64,000 nucleotides of DNA from Anaspis maculata (lineage: Eukaryota > Arthropoda > Insecta > Coleoptera > Scraptiidae), in NCBI GenBank assembly GCA_949128115.1, contig OX421968.1:5642001-5706000 (forward strand), in the 5' to 3' direction. The translations under genes were made by a program, and so were the position numbers. Below the pieces are notes generated by a model. It was not told the DNA's origin. It did no database searches and was given only the letters and a program-made list of their open reading frames with translations. Shown here piece after piece: positions 10,860 to 22,164 of the stretch (position 1 is its first letter; each line of letters begins with the position of its first letter).

Positions 10860-13833
10860 CTTTTATTCTATTTATTATATAACCGACTTTGCGCATCGTA
10901 CGATTTGTACCCTGTGAAGTCGACTCTGCTGTTGCCACTGCTGACCGCACTTTCACTAAGTGTAAGCGTCATTTAAGACTTCCGCTCCTTCAGCCTCCAT
11001 CCGTCAGCCGCATACCCGCAAACGGCGGGAATAATTGTGGCAAACAGCTTGAGTTTGTGATAGCCAAATAACTAGTGTCAGTACACACAACTGACATTCG
11101 CTCTGAAGATAAGACATTGCAAACTTCGTGGTCTTAGCTTATCACGTAATACTCTCTTGCGAATTTCACGGAACATATCTCCTCAGAATTAGCACTCCCA
11201 GACTCCATGCACTACGAACAAACGGCTTCCACGCAAAAACACCCTTCGTTTATTATAAACATAACTCACACACCTCCACAACACAATCCCTTTTACTCAC
11301 GAATGCAATTCCATGGTACGCTGATACGCCGCCGACTATTGACGGCCATATCTCCGCCAAATTAAGTAACTTCGCAAATTGCCCTCCTACACCTGCAACT
11401 ACTAATTATTGTAACGTTTACAAAAGGATAGTCGCGCTCTATATTCGAATAACAATATCAACAGTCATAATAATGATTTCGAGAGGAGAATAATACAGAA
11501 CCCTCATTTGCACGTCAAATAATGATTTGCTTTGTAATTGAAACTTAATTATTTAGAGATTACCTTTTGTGCGAAAAGTTGCGCATTAGTAGTAACTTTC
11601 AAAAATGATCGGCTTAAAACCTGTTACTGTCGTTTTGGCCCTGGTCCTAGTTCGCGTAAGTGTGTATGGTTTAGTTTTCCCAACCCACTTTTTGCGGAAG
11701 GATGTTTGAAAAAATCACAGACCATAAATTGCAGTGACCAAGAGTAGTGTATAGGTACCGTGGATGCCTTTCAATAAGCAGGTGCAGAATTGGCAATCAC
11801 TTTTTATTTTTTTAATTGAATCTGCTGTTCAAGCATAAAACTGCTATCAGCGGCCCATACCGCGATGCTGATCCTATTGGCCCGACCGTAGCGTCCAAGA
11901 CAAATGCGATGTCACGATCCCCAACATAAATATTGGCGTGAACCCGTGTGCTTGGAAGTGAAGTTATTATGGGCTAACCTCCGGCACCGACCTCACCTAG
12001 GCCAGCAACAAATTGCAAGCCATTAATCTCGCAACATTTTTTTTGCATGCAGATACACTAATTACAATAATTTGCACTTATGTAAATATGTTAGTTTTAT
12101 GTTATTGACTCATTAAGCAAGCAAGTTACGTCAACAAAACAAAATAGTGTGTGTATGTGACCATAACTTCGACGTCGATTCGTCTTCGAAGCTAATTAAG
12201 CAAGCGATGGGGATGTGATCCGACGCTCCAGCATTGATCTTCGTGTTGTGGTTTATTGGCGAAGTACCTACTGCACACCACTTTCGTCTTATTTGCATGC
12301 GCATTCACCTCCGAAACCCTTTTATCTCTCTCCATTATTTAAACTGTCTTCATTAAAACTTGCACGAAAACAAGCTGCGCTCCTTACAGTATTGCGTACG
12401 AACGTTCGAAATCGTTCCTACCTATAACTGTATACTCGTATAAAGGATATGGATTTCACCACGCGAATGCTCCGATCTGCAACCCTTTGCTTTTGCACAT
12501 TCCTGTCATTTTCATCAATTTTTTACCTATAACCATACCGACATGGCATCTCGTATTCGTTTCCATTGTTGTCGCAACTTGTACGACATCAGTAAGCGTC
12601 CATTAAATGTGGATCCACTGATCTCGTGCCACATTGCATTTAATGCGCTCATGCACTGGTGGAGTTGTTGTTCTATAACTTGTATTATTTACATGTTACT
12701 CACATACTAGCCGTTAATAATGATGATCAGTTGTCTATATACATTTGCAAACAACAATGAACACTCCGGTAGCCGGTAGCACATTGAACAGTGTATGTGG
12801 ATCTAGTCCCAAGCATAGTTCGCATGATACCTTACATACTCGAGATTGGCTTCTTTTGTTCCAATGCCTGGGCTGAACCGTATGGGCTGTTCCGTCACTT
12901 ATAGGTACATACGCAAACAAAGTATACTTTGAGATTAAACAAACGACTTACCCGTAAGGAAGTTCAATCCTCGATTATACTAGCTGTTGCATCATTATTT
13001 GATCACATGGTAGTTGTGTTTCTAACACGACTTCGCGCGCTATTTCAAAGAGAAACGTGCGGGTGGTGGGTGACAGCCCTGTCGTACTGGGCTGCCGCAT
13101 GTGTACCATATACAGGTATGATGTCATTATTTGGCAGCGCTGAAAGAACAGCTATAGTAGGTTCACTTCTACTCTGTGACTATATTTGGCTGGGATTTTT
13201 TTTTATTCTAGCATTGTAGGCTTGTCGCCTTTCTACCTGGTGAGTGGTGTGAAACTGGCCTCTCTGAAAGTAAAGTTTTATTTCTTATCAATCTGATATT
13301 AAAATCTTGGAAAACTGACCGTGTCGTACGTAGAAATGCCACTAAAGGGGCGCACAGCTGTATTACCTTTTTACTTTATTATTACTAAACTTTTTTTTTC
13401 AATTTGGGGGAAGCCTGACCATTTAGCTTTCTTTTGAGGGGGCGCCGATGCTTGTAGATGTTCTAGTTTCCAAGAAAATGCAATTTCAATCGGGCGAGTT
13501 TGTGTATTTTTGGGATTTATCATGGGAAGTTTTGATGTTCCCGCAAATATTTTGGAGGTAGCAGATAGTACACGATTAGATTTGCTGCCAGACAAGTCAG
13601 GAGTATATTATGAAAAAGAATATCGGCTGTGTCGCGAGTGGCGAGTGCGAGAACAAGCGTGCAAGGTGCAGGGGGAAACTATTGTATCTAACGTATCATG
13701 AGTAACTAAGATATTATGTTTCAAATAATTATTGATAAAGGTTCAACATAAAGCGATCATAATAAGTGATGATACGATGAATATGACAAATGCATAAATA
13801 TATAATGTATTATATATTATAATACTAAGTTAT
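10860..13833. other. Three kilobases without recognisable gene or repeat
   Basis: Mixed-composition sequence with no tandem or inverted repeat that I can see. Several open frames of 60-120 codons exist on the plus strand (for example 11128-11493, and 12929-13219 with a hydrophobic C-terminal half), but none resembles a known family or shows exon signals. This is among the least repeat-like stretches in the window, so it may be ordinary intergenic or intronic host DNA. Confidence 0.4.
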
Positions 13834-13950
13834 AGAAGGTTGAGTTGATTAGCAATCTGCTAGACTTCGCCTTTCAACAGCGATATAAAATAAAAGTCCT
13901 TCATTATTATTATTATAATTATATATATATATATATAATAATAATAATAT
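13834..13950 (+). mobile_element. Second non-LTR 3' end with ATT/AT tail
   Basis: It resembles 9872-9974 (GCTAGACTTCGCC, then AAAAGTCCTTC) and ends in ATTATTATT followed by an AT run. It lies immediately upstream of the R2-like element but is probably the tail of a separate insertion. Confidence 0.5.
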
Positions 13951-16900
13951 TTCAAGCTCAGACAACAACCAAGAGCTGGATGTAGAGCCCAACCCTATTT
14001 TCAACCCACCCAACAAGCGCTTCGTCAAATATCGATTCCTGAAATTCCTGTTTCAGAAACTTCATACGTGATATTTTTTGAATGTCAAATTTGCGAAAAT
14101 TTCAGTCACTTCAGGAGCCAAACTGGGCTGAAAATCCACATGTTTTGTCTCCATCCAGGGATGAATTTAAACCTCACGGCAGGAAGCACTGGACTTCAAA
14201 GTGGATCATACGAAGACTCGAAATCTCTCTGTGAAATACTTTCTTCTTTGAAACACTCCATCCCAGTCCTGAAGAGGATCCCCAGAGGCGCTCGTATCTC
14301 CATAGCCGATGAATTTGCAGCAATTCACCAGTGCGGTGATGCCCCGGGAAGAGGGATGAAACGAAAAAGCCATCGAAACAAAACCCCACTGATAAATCCC
14401 CCACTGATCTAAAGATGCAAATCTTACAGTACTTCGTTGTTATCGTCCTCATTGTTATCGTTAAAAGAAAAATCCCAACGGCAAAAACCTGCCAATAACC
14501 TAGCTGTTGATGCAGGGCAAAAAAAAAAAAAAAAAAATTCACCAGTGAACTGGTTTAGGCTATTTATTTTCCCCTTCGCGGTACTGCGTACTCCAAATAG
14601 GTTGAAAAAAAATCCCAAATCTCTGACCGCTTCAGTTGAAGGAAACGTTGCTTTGTGGAAGCAAAATGCTGATGTACTTCCAGATATTTATGTCAATATC
14701 CATTTACTCACAAAAAAGAAAAACAGCAAAAATCAAAAGAGAAAACTCAAATCAACTTTTAAAAAAAGTGGAGTCGAAAGTCTCCGATGGTGACATAAGG
14801 AGAGCTATTCGCCTTTTGTGCTCAGACGATTCTTTTGTCAAACCTGATGACGCTACTTTCCTTCAACTTCAAGAAAAACACCCTCCAGCTCAAACGAATC
14901 AAAATTTCCCGGATCCTCCAGAACACATTGTATTTCCTGAATTGACGCCACCTGAGATGCATAGAGCAATAAGATCTTTCCTTCTAGGATCTGTAGGGGG
15001 ACTTGACGCTCTAACTCCACAGCACTTGAAAGATCTCACTACTGATGAGCTTGGTACGGCTTCAACAAAAGTACTTCGCGCTCTGTCCGCGCTTTTTGAT
15101 ATAATGTTGAATGGTCGTGTTCCTGGAAGTATTAGTCAAATCCTTTATGGAGCCTCCCTTTGTGCACTAAATAAGAAGGACGGTGGGATTAGACCTATAG
15201 CTGTAGGATGTACTCTCCGTAGACTAGCTGCAAAGATCATCTGTCACCGTATAATGGAGCCAACTGGGAACTTTCTACGTCCAGTTCAGTTTGGTTTCGG
15301 ATCTAAATCTGGGGCTGGAGCTGTGGTCCATTCCGCTCGGAAATACGTTTCCTACTCGCACCTATCAACGAAAGTAGTTCTGAAGATAGATTTTCTCAAT
15401 GCTTTCAATATGGTGTCGAGAGATGCAGTCCTTTCCAGAGTCAAAGAGTCCATTCCCGAAGCTTTCCATTTAGAGACAAAACACTGTTATCTCAAAGAGG
15501 TGTACAACAAGTGACCCTCTAGGACCGGTTTTATTCTGCCTTGCGTTACATCCTATAATTACATCTTTAAAATCAGAATTGAACTGTTGGTATTTAGACG
15601 ATGGAATTTTAGCCGATGATGTTGACATCGTTCTCGGAGACCTCCGGCAAATTATTGCTGTTTCTCAAACAATAGGTCTTTCTCTGAATACAAGTAAGTG
15701 TGAAATCACGGTTCTGTCAGACGATCATACAATTTTGAATTACACCTTGAACAGTTTCGACCAAATCGCTCCTGGAATTAGCCGTACATCTCCTAAGATA
15801 ATCACACTCCTTGGTTGCCCCTTGTCAGTTCACAACATCAGTGAAGCTTTAATTTCAAAGCTGAAAATACTGCACTTATTCGCCAACAAATTGAGAGATT
15901 TAAGCTCCCACTGTGGTTATTTTCTTTTAAAACACTCGTTTGGCATACCACGTATGATTTACCTACTTCGTTGTGCCCCTTGTTGGAAGGAACCTGAATT
16001 GTTAGCGCAGTATGATTCCTGTATCAGAAACACTTTGGAAGCCATTTGTAACTGCAGATTTGATGAAACGTCATGGAAACAATCTTCACTTCCTGTTAGA
16101 GTTGGTGGTATCGGCGTAAGAGACATAACGACTTTGTGCTACTCTGCTTTCATGGGTTCCTTCTCCAGCATTGTGCCGTTTCTAAATTCTGTTCTCCCGA
16201 ATCACATTTTTGAGCCTTCTGGCAAGTTTTTTGATGAAGCAATGCTGGAGTGGTGTATTTTGAGTAACGAGGATCCTCAAAATTCTTCAGTTCCAAAAAG
16301 CCAAAAAGATTTTGATCTAATTTTGTGTCAAAAATCTTTTGTCAAAATTCTAAACGAAGCACAAGGACCGCGAAATAAAGCACGTCTTCTTGCGGCTCAA
16401 GAAAATGAATCTAGTGACTGGCTCAACACCCTGCCATCATCTTTTCTGGGAACGCTTCTCGACGATTCTTCCTTTCGAATCGCTATAAGCTTGAGGATTG
16501 GACAGCCTGTTTGCGAACCCCATAACTGTTACTCTTGTGGCGAATCAGTGGATATTTTGGGCTATCATGGCCTGTCTTGCCGCAAGAGTACTGGGAGGTG
16601 GTCTCGTCATGCTGCCATCAACGACATCCTTAAAAGAGCACTAACTTCAGCTGGTATTCCATCTGTACTTGAGCCCCCCGGTTGCTGTAGAGATGACGGG
16701 AAAAAGGCGGATGGTATGACCCTTATACCCTGGCATGGTGGTCGGGCTTTACTTTGGGACGCTACATGTCGAGACACGATGGCGAATTCTTATATCGTTT
16801 CAACAAGCCAGAAAGCAGGTGCAAAAGTGCAAAAGTGTGCAGTGTGCATCGAAGTGCAAAAAAAAACAGAAATACAGAGAGCTGGAATCGAGGTTTATTT

Positions 16901-17118
16901 TCATACCTTTTTCGGTGGAAACTTTGGGTGCGTGGGGCGATGAAGCGATGAACCTAGCCAAATCTATCGGAAAGTTGATTCGCGGTGTTACAAACGAGGC
17001 AAAGTCCACTTCCTATTTGATACAAAGAATAAGCGTGGCTATCCAAAGAGGAAATGCTGCTGCTGTATTAGGCACTATCCCCCTTTTATCTTCCTTAGAG
17101 GAGATTTTATATATATAA
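13951..17118 (+). pseudogene. R2-superclade-like non-LTR retrotransposon, decayed
   Basis: Segments of one retrotransposon polyprotein lie in order across several frames. A C2H2 finger comes first (14083-14154; Cys-X2-Cys...His-X4-His). An LFIFPFAVLRTPNRLKKN region (about 14560-14620) follows, then reverse transcriptase (14636-15514; GGLDALTPQHL, FGFGSKSG and DFLNAFN motifs), and RT continues from 15579 with the catalytic YLDD at 15591-15602. After that come a Cys-X2-Cys...His...Cys knuckle (about 16527-16580), and a C-terminal region with ADGMTLIP...WDATCRDT that fits a restriction-like endonuclease. Finger + RT + CCHC + nuclease is the layout of R2, R4, NeSL and HERO relatives. It is broken by a SINE insertion (14334-14536), a frame change near 15500 just before the YLDD block, and another near 16860; the C-terminus continues to 17118 in a different frame. 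The element is inactive. Confidence 0.75.
14334..14536 (+). mobile_element. 5'-truncated SINE inserted in the R2-like element
   Basis: The insert begins CGGTGATGCCCCGGG and ends in a 17-nt poly(A) run. It is flanked by an 11-bp direct repeat, ATTCACCAGTG, at 14323-14333 and 14537-14547. Its sequence matches the body of the SINE on the minus strand at 26485-26800. The target duplication and poly(A) show insertion by target-primed reverse transcription, and the missing head shows 5' truncation. Confidence 0.8.
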
Positions 17119-18163
17119 TTTAGTTTTTTGTTTTTTATATTCTCTTTTATATAATGAACATGTATGCTTATTTCGAACTTTCTATATTAATTAATATAAT
17201 ATCAATGTATTAATGTATTATTATCACATCGTATTGTGAAATATAGAAGAGAATGAAGTTATTTGAAAACAAAACAACCTTAATGTTGATGGTAATTAGT
17301 AATGTTATTGAAGATAAACAGTAATTTAACAACATAAAAATAGTATATTACACAACAAGCAACGAAAGTGATACTTTTCGCATGAGTGTTAAAAATTGCG
17401 CACGAGCGCTAACGAGTGCGGTAATCACACAAATGCAAGAAAAGATACTTTCTTGCGAGTTGTGTACACTATTTTTCCTTCGAACGACCTATTTTCCCTG
17501 TCCGACATCTGCTCATTGACGATCGAAATTTCGAAATACTTCGTCAGAAGGCGTCACTTACTTACTGATATCCTATTTTCTAATGTAAATATATATTTTC
17601 GAATGTTGTATTGCCACCAGATGACGTTCATCTAATTTTGAGAAATTTCACAATAACCCGCAACGCTGCTCGACATTGACAGTTGCTAGGGATTGTTAGG
17701 TATTTTGTTCCGATTCACCTAGATTCTAATCTAAAACTGAATTATTTTGATCCCTCTTGATTTCATTGTCACGGATTCAGCCAACATTCTCACGCGATTT
17801 GTTTTGTTTCTATCATTATTGATTACTGGAAGTTCTCGACTGTGAACAACGATCACCTACTGAGGGCAAAGAAGCATCAGTGGCATGCTCAGTAAAGTAT
17901 GTGGCCCAGGGACGTCCCCCAAATGCTGGATAATGAAGATCTTTTGCCATGGAACTATGTTTGGCATCGAAAAGCGAAAGCAAAATGCACTAGTGACGAT
18001 ATTTTTTACTTTCGCGCACAGTGTTTGCAATTCGCGCCTACTATACCGTACAAAAAGTAACGTTTTCGTGGGTGGTCGTAGGAAAAAACAATATGTAGTA
18101 CTTTTTTCCATTATTTTCAAAGTGTAATGTGCCTATGTGTAACGAAAACAAATCTCAGCGACC
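17119..18163. other. No gene recognised
   Basis: Starts with AT-rich sequence that may be the 3' UTR of the R2-like element (ATATATAATTTAG...). Beyond it no family is recognisable on either strand. Confidence 0.4.
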
Positions 18164-18436
18164 TCAAATTTCCAAAATATTTGCAAGAGAGTCTGCGTTT
18201 TGTACCGGTCGCGGTCTGTTGTAAAGCTTAGCAAATGTCTGCAATTTTTGACTCCAGCCCGCAGCTTCCCTAATTTTCTCCACATAAATGCCTGACCTGA
18301 AAGCCGCTGATGTGGCTGCATGTCGGGTGCTATGAGCTTTGAAAATTTTGATGTCAGTTCCACATCTTCCCATCCCTTCTTTTATCCATCTAAACTGGGC
18401 AACAATTGAGTGATTCACACGAAAATTTTTCCTCAC
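18164..18436 (-). pseudogene. Tyrosine recombinase C-terminal fragment
   Basis: The 90-codon frame contains AHSTRHAATSAAFRSG, then REAAGWS and FAKLYNRP. In tyrosine recombinases these correspond to the HxxR box, the second His/Trp position and the nucleophilic tyrosine. The N-terminal catalytic arginine and the rest of the enzyme are absent. Eukaryotic carriers of such recombinases are DIRS/Ngaro-type retrotransposons and Cryptons; which one this came from cannot be decided. The fragment overlaps the start of the large palindrome at 18391, so part of it is duplicated in degraded form on the other arm. Confidence 0.65.
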
Positions 18437-20155
18437 TTCAAATGTGAATATCTCGGGAAGAATGGACTGATTTTGGAAATCATGGTAATGCTGGATAGCG
18501 TGTTCTTTTGGCTGTAAGATACTTGGATGGTACAGAGGTTCAACGACGTTGAGTGAGCTATACAGGGTGGAAATATACTATACAGAAGAAGTGTAAAACC
18601 GGTCCACATTATTCAATGCCCCGCTTCTGTGAAAAAATCTCAGGTTTCTTCTGAGTGCAGTTTTGAAAAGCACATATCAATATCTCTAAATAACGGTTTT
18701 CGAATTTTGATCGTAGTGCGGTTTTTTGAAAGTTGGGATTTTTTTTTTCTACTACCGCATTTTTTCACGCCGATGCGATTCTCCCAGTGCTCATGTACTG
18801 CCTTCAAATTTGCCTGAAACCTTTTTTATAAAAAAGCTTGACGTAAAGGACACTCAGGGCTGCCACTTCCTTCGATCGTCTGGAACCTTTGACAAGGCAG
18901 GAACATGTTAGCATGTTGCGGTTCTAATAAAGACTTTTTTCTTATTCCTGCACTGTAAAACAACTACTGCATCAGTCTTATTTCGCAAAATATTTTCACA
19001 GGGTGCTTCATTGAAAATTTTTGAAAGTGATATCAGACACGAGCAGACGTAAAGAAAAATTTGTTTTGCCTTAGATCTGTTGCATTTTTGATCGTGAAAA
19101 CTGCCCTTAATTTGATGAAAAAGCTTTTCTTAATTTTCGAAATCAATAAAAATTTAATGGACACAGCAAATTTTATTGAGACATTGAGCATTGACGAACA
19201 ATTTGCCGGCCATATCATTCTAGTGATCCGGTGGTCTCGTAACACCTCGTTAACCAGAAAGACTCGATGTGGGCGAGCATTATCATCGACATAATGAAAA
19301 TACGCCCGTAGTTTTCGGCATATGGGAAAACATGAGAGAGGTTGCATAGATTTCTGTATCACACTGCATCATTCATTTGTTCTCTAAAATCATCAAATTA
19401 TGTCCTGTAATTTGAGGTAACCCCTGCCCATGCAGTAACACCGCCTCTGCCAAATGCCAAATGATTTTTTCTCTACGTGCGTCTGCTCGTTTCCGATATC
19501 AATTTCAAATATTTTCAATGAAGCACCCTGTAAGAAAATTTGCGAACTAAGACTGACTAAGTGACTAATGATGCAGTAGTTGTTTTACAGTTGTTGTACA
19601 ATGCAGGAAGAAAAAGTGTTTATTAGGACCGCAACACGCCCACATGTTCCTGCCTATAGTTCCAGACGATTGAAGGAAGTGACAGTCCTGAGTTCTGAGT
19701 GTCATTTTTGTCAATAAGTTAGAAAAAAAAGTTTGTCCAGCCACATAATGCATTCCTTTCAAATTTGAATGCAGTACATGAGCACTGGGGAAATCGGCGT
19801 GAAAAAATGCGATAGTGCAAAGAAAAATTCACAACTTTTCAAAAAATTGCAAAATTCGAATACCGTTTCGAGATATTGATATGTGCTTTTTAAAACTGCA
19901 CTCAGAAGAAGTCTGGGATTTTTTTCACAGAAGCACATTGAATAATGTGGACTGGTTTTGCACTTCTTCTGTTTCCACCCTGTATAGGATGGACCCTGTC
20001 GTTGAACCTCTGTATCATCCGAGTATCTTACAGCCAATAGAACACGCTATCCAGCATGACTACGATTTCCACAATCGGTCTATTTTTTCCCGAAATATCC
20101 ACAGTTGAAGTAAGGCAAAGTTTTCGGCTGAATCACTTCAATTGTTGCCCAGTTA
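18391..20155. repeat. 1.8-kb palindrome with a transposon at its centre
   Basis: The left arm (18391-18998) and right arm (19531-20155) are inverted copies. Examples are AACTGGGCAACAATTGA, GCTGGATAGCGTGTTCT, CACATTATTCAATG, and ACAACTACTGCATCA on the left with their complements on the right. Identity is moderate, with scattered substitutions and small indels. The spacer is exactly the mariner-like element 18999-19530. Confidence 0.7.
18999..19530 (-). mobile_element. Deleted Tc1/mariner-type element
   Basis: CAGGGTGCTTCATTGAAAAT at the left and its inverse at the right (ending GAAGCACCCTG) form terminal repeats extending through a GCAGACG motif. Inside, on the minus strand (frame 19033-19362), is VDDNARPHRVFLVNEVL followed by ITRMIWPANCSSMLN. 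This matches the second catalytic Asp region and the WPA...LN segment of Tc1/mariner (IS630) transposases. The third catalytic acidic position and the N-terminal half are missing, so the element is non-functional. Confidence 0.65.
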
Positions 20156-20615
20156 AGTTTGTGCGGATGCTTTATGATGGGGTTTATTGTGTGTCACAGA
20201 AAATAATTAATTCTCTTTATGGTTTCGTAGAGTTTTTGTTTTCTGACTATAGAATAGAAGCGTATTTTTAATGCATAGCTCGGGTTTTTTTCTGAAAAAA
20301 ATGGCAATGTAATTCTAAGTTGTGACTTATTAGCGGCAGAAGTTTTAAGAACCCGTCTCTCCTAGTTATTGTTGAGTTTGGTAGAAGTGCTTGATTTATT
20401 GAGACCAGGGGAGTCCAAGGCTGTACAATTTTTGGGTTTGTGCCATTTTTCAGATAATGGTGTTTGTGTCCGAGATCCGACATGGGAACCTCTCGTGGCT
20501 AACAGTAGGATGCACTTACCAGTGAAACGTAAAACGTAACAGAGATGCAATCGAACTCATTATTGATCCCAGATAGTGTGCAAAAGCAAGAAATGTCAAT
20601 GGGGTGAATATATTC
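20156..20615. other. No gene recognised
   Basis: Short AT-rich stretch between the palindrome and the GTATTTTG-rich element; nothing recognisable. Confidence 0.4.
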
Positions 20616-20890
20616 AGTATTACCAAAACAATTTCGGCCCGAACAGACTAAAGAGCATGGAAAACAAATGTATTTTGTATTTTGAAAATCAAAATACTTT
20701 TCTGAAAAATGTATTGAAAATACAAAATACGAAACACTAGCTGCCTGAACTATTCCAAAATACAAAATACAAATACTTCTCAATTAAATGTATTTGAATA
20801 CAAAATACTCAAATGTATTTCAAATACGTATTTCAAATACTTGTATTTTGTATTTCAAAATACTTGTATTTGAAATACCGCCCAGCCCTG
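20616..20890. mobile_element. AAATACAAAATAC-rich MITE-like element
   Basis: Dense, often inverted copies of TGTATTTTGTATTT and AAATACAAAATAC end in TACCGCCCAGCCCTG. Read from the minus strand, CAGGGCTGGGCGGTATTT is a typical start of hAT-type non-autonomous elements. The left end is not clear, so the element may be truncated. Confidence 0.5.
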
Positions 20891-22116
20891 TACCAGGAGG
20901 ATGGACCAACGTTACTGGATCTCCTGTAATAAAATCGCGATAATTAACTATGTAATAGATCACAGTGGTTCAACTCATGGTTCAAATTTTCCAGCTAGTG
21001 ACTTGTCTATTGACTGTTCATTACCTTAGTTAGGTTATTAGGTATACTTCCACAATCCACAACCCGTGAGGCCTCGGTTCCATTTCAAAACAGGATTTTT
21101 GTTCAGTATCCTCCGAGGTATAATTCGAAATCAACGCTTCAGGCACAGGTGCCATCCTTTATACTGATGCAGCTAATTCGTGATGATCTAGAAAAGTGGA
21201 ATAATTCAATTTAGGGTTTTAGTGTCATTCCGCCGGTCCCAGGAGCGGAACGGAAGAGTGCGATAGTTAAGGAATCTATAACATCATCCGAGCCGTAAAG
21301 CTTGGCAGCCAGCAGGTCATGGAATGGAAGCAGCCTCCACATTGTTGATAAAGTGAGTTAAAAGTAAGCTCCGTCCGGCGGCATATGATTAATGTGGTCG
21401 TGTGATTGCCAAAGTTGGAGTCACGTCTGTACAAGCAGGCCGTACTGATGGGCGTTTTTGCGCGTGAAATACTCAACAAGTTGAATAACACGTCCACCTA
21501 ATGCACTTAACGGTGGACATGCATGTCTTAATCTGGGAGTATGGACTATTATGAAGATGCTAAGTCTTGAGTTAAGGGCGAGAGCTGATGCTGTGGAGCG
21601 GTCGTCGCGTCGTCGGGGGAGATATTATTTGTGAATCCAATGAGTGGATGTCGTTGTCAATTTTCAGCTAATGGTATTGACATACCGACCAGACGGAGTT
21701 TGCCTAAAAACCACAGCAAACATAATCGTTATCCACGGTACAGATAAAGTAAGTAATATTATGTAAATATTCGAGGTTTAGCGTACTCGCGTCGTGTCTG
21801 GAAATGGCCGATGGGAGAAGAGTCAGCACAGCAAGACCGAAGACCCCAGCTAGTGCTGCGATGGCCCGGTTCTTATGCCAAGTCGAAGTGTACTAAAGCA
21901 TGGCTAATCGAAAAACGAGAAGGAGAAATGGAAAATGCGATATACAAAGACGGTTGTATTGTAACTGGTTTTCTTGCAGTGCAGAAAAAGTCTAACATAA
22001 CACTATAATTTTTAATGCCCATTGTGCTGTTTTGTGCAGTGGGATTATCTTTAAGTAGACCAAGTCTCGAGAGCGAAGCGCAATTCGAGATTTCATTATG
22101 TGCCGTTAGCCCCGGC

Positions 22117-22118
<2 letters not shown>
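20891..22118. other. No gene recognised
   Basis: Mixed-composition sequence without a recognisable frame, repeat or RNA. Confidence 0.4.

Positions 22119-22163
<45 letters not shown>
22119..22163. repeat. (AAGC)n microsatellite
   Basis: About eleven uninterrupted copies of the tetranucleotide AAGC. It generates an artificial repetitive reading frame on both strands. Confidence 0.95.

Positions 22164-22164
<1 letters not shown>

Noticed and set aside
12929..13219. 96-codon frame with Trp-rich hydrophobic C-terminal half
   Set aside because: No recognised family, no splice or poly(A) context; treated as chance.
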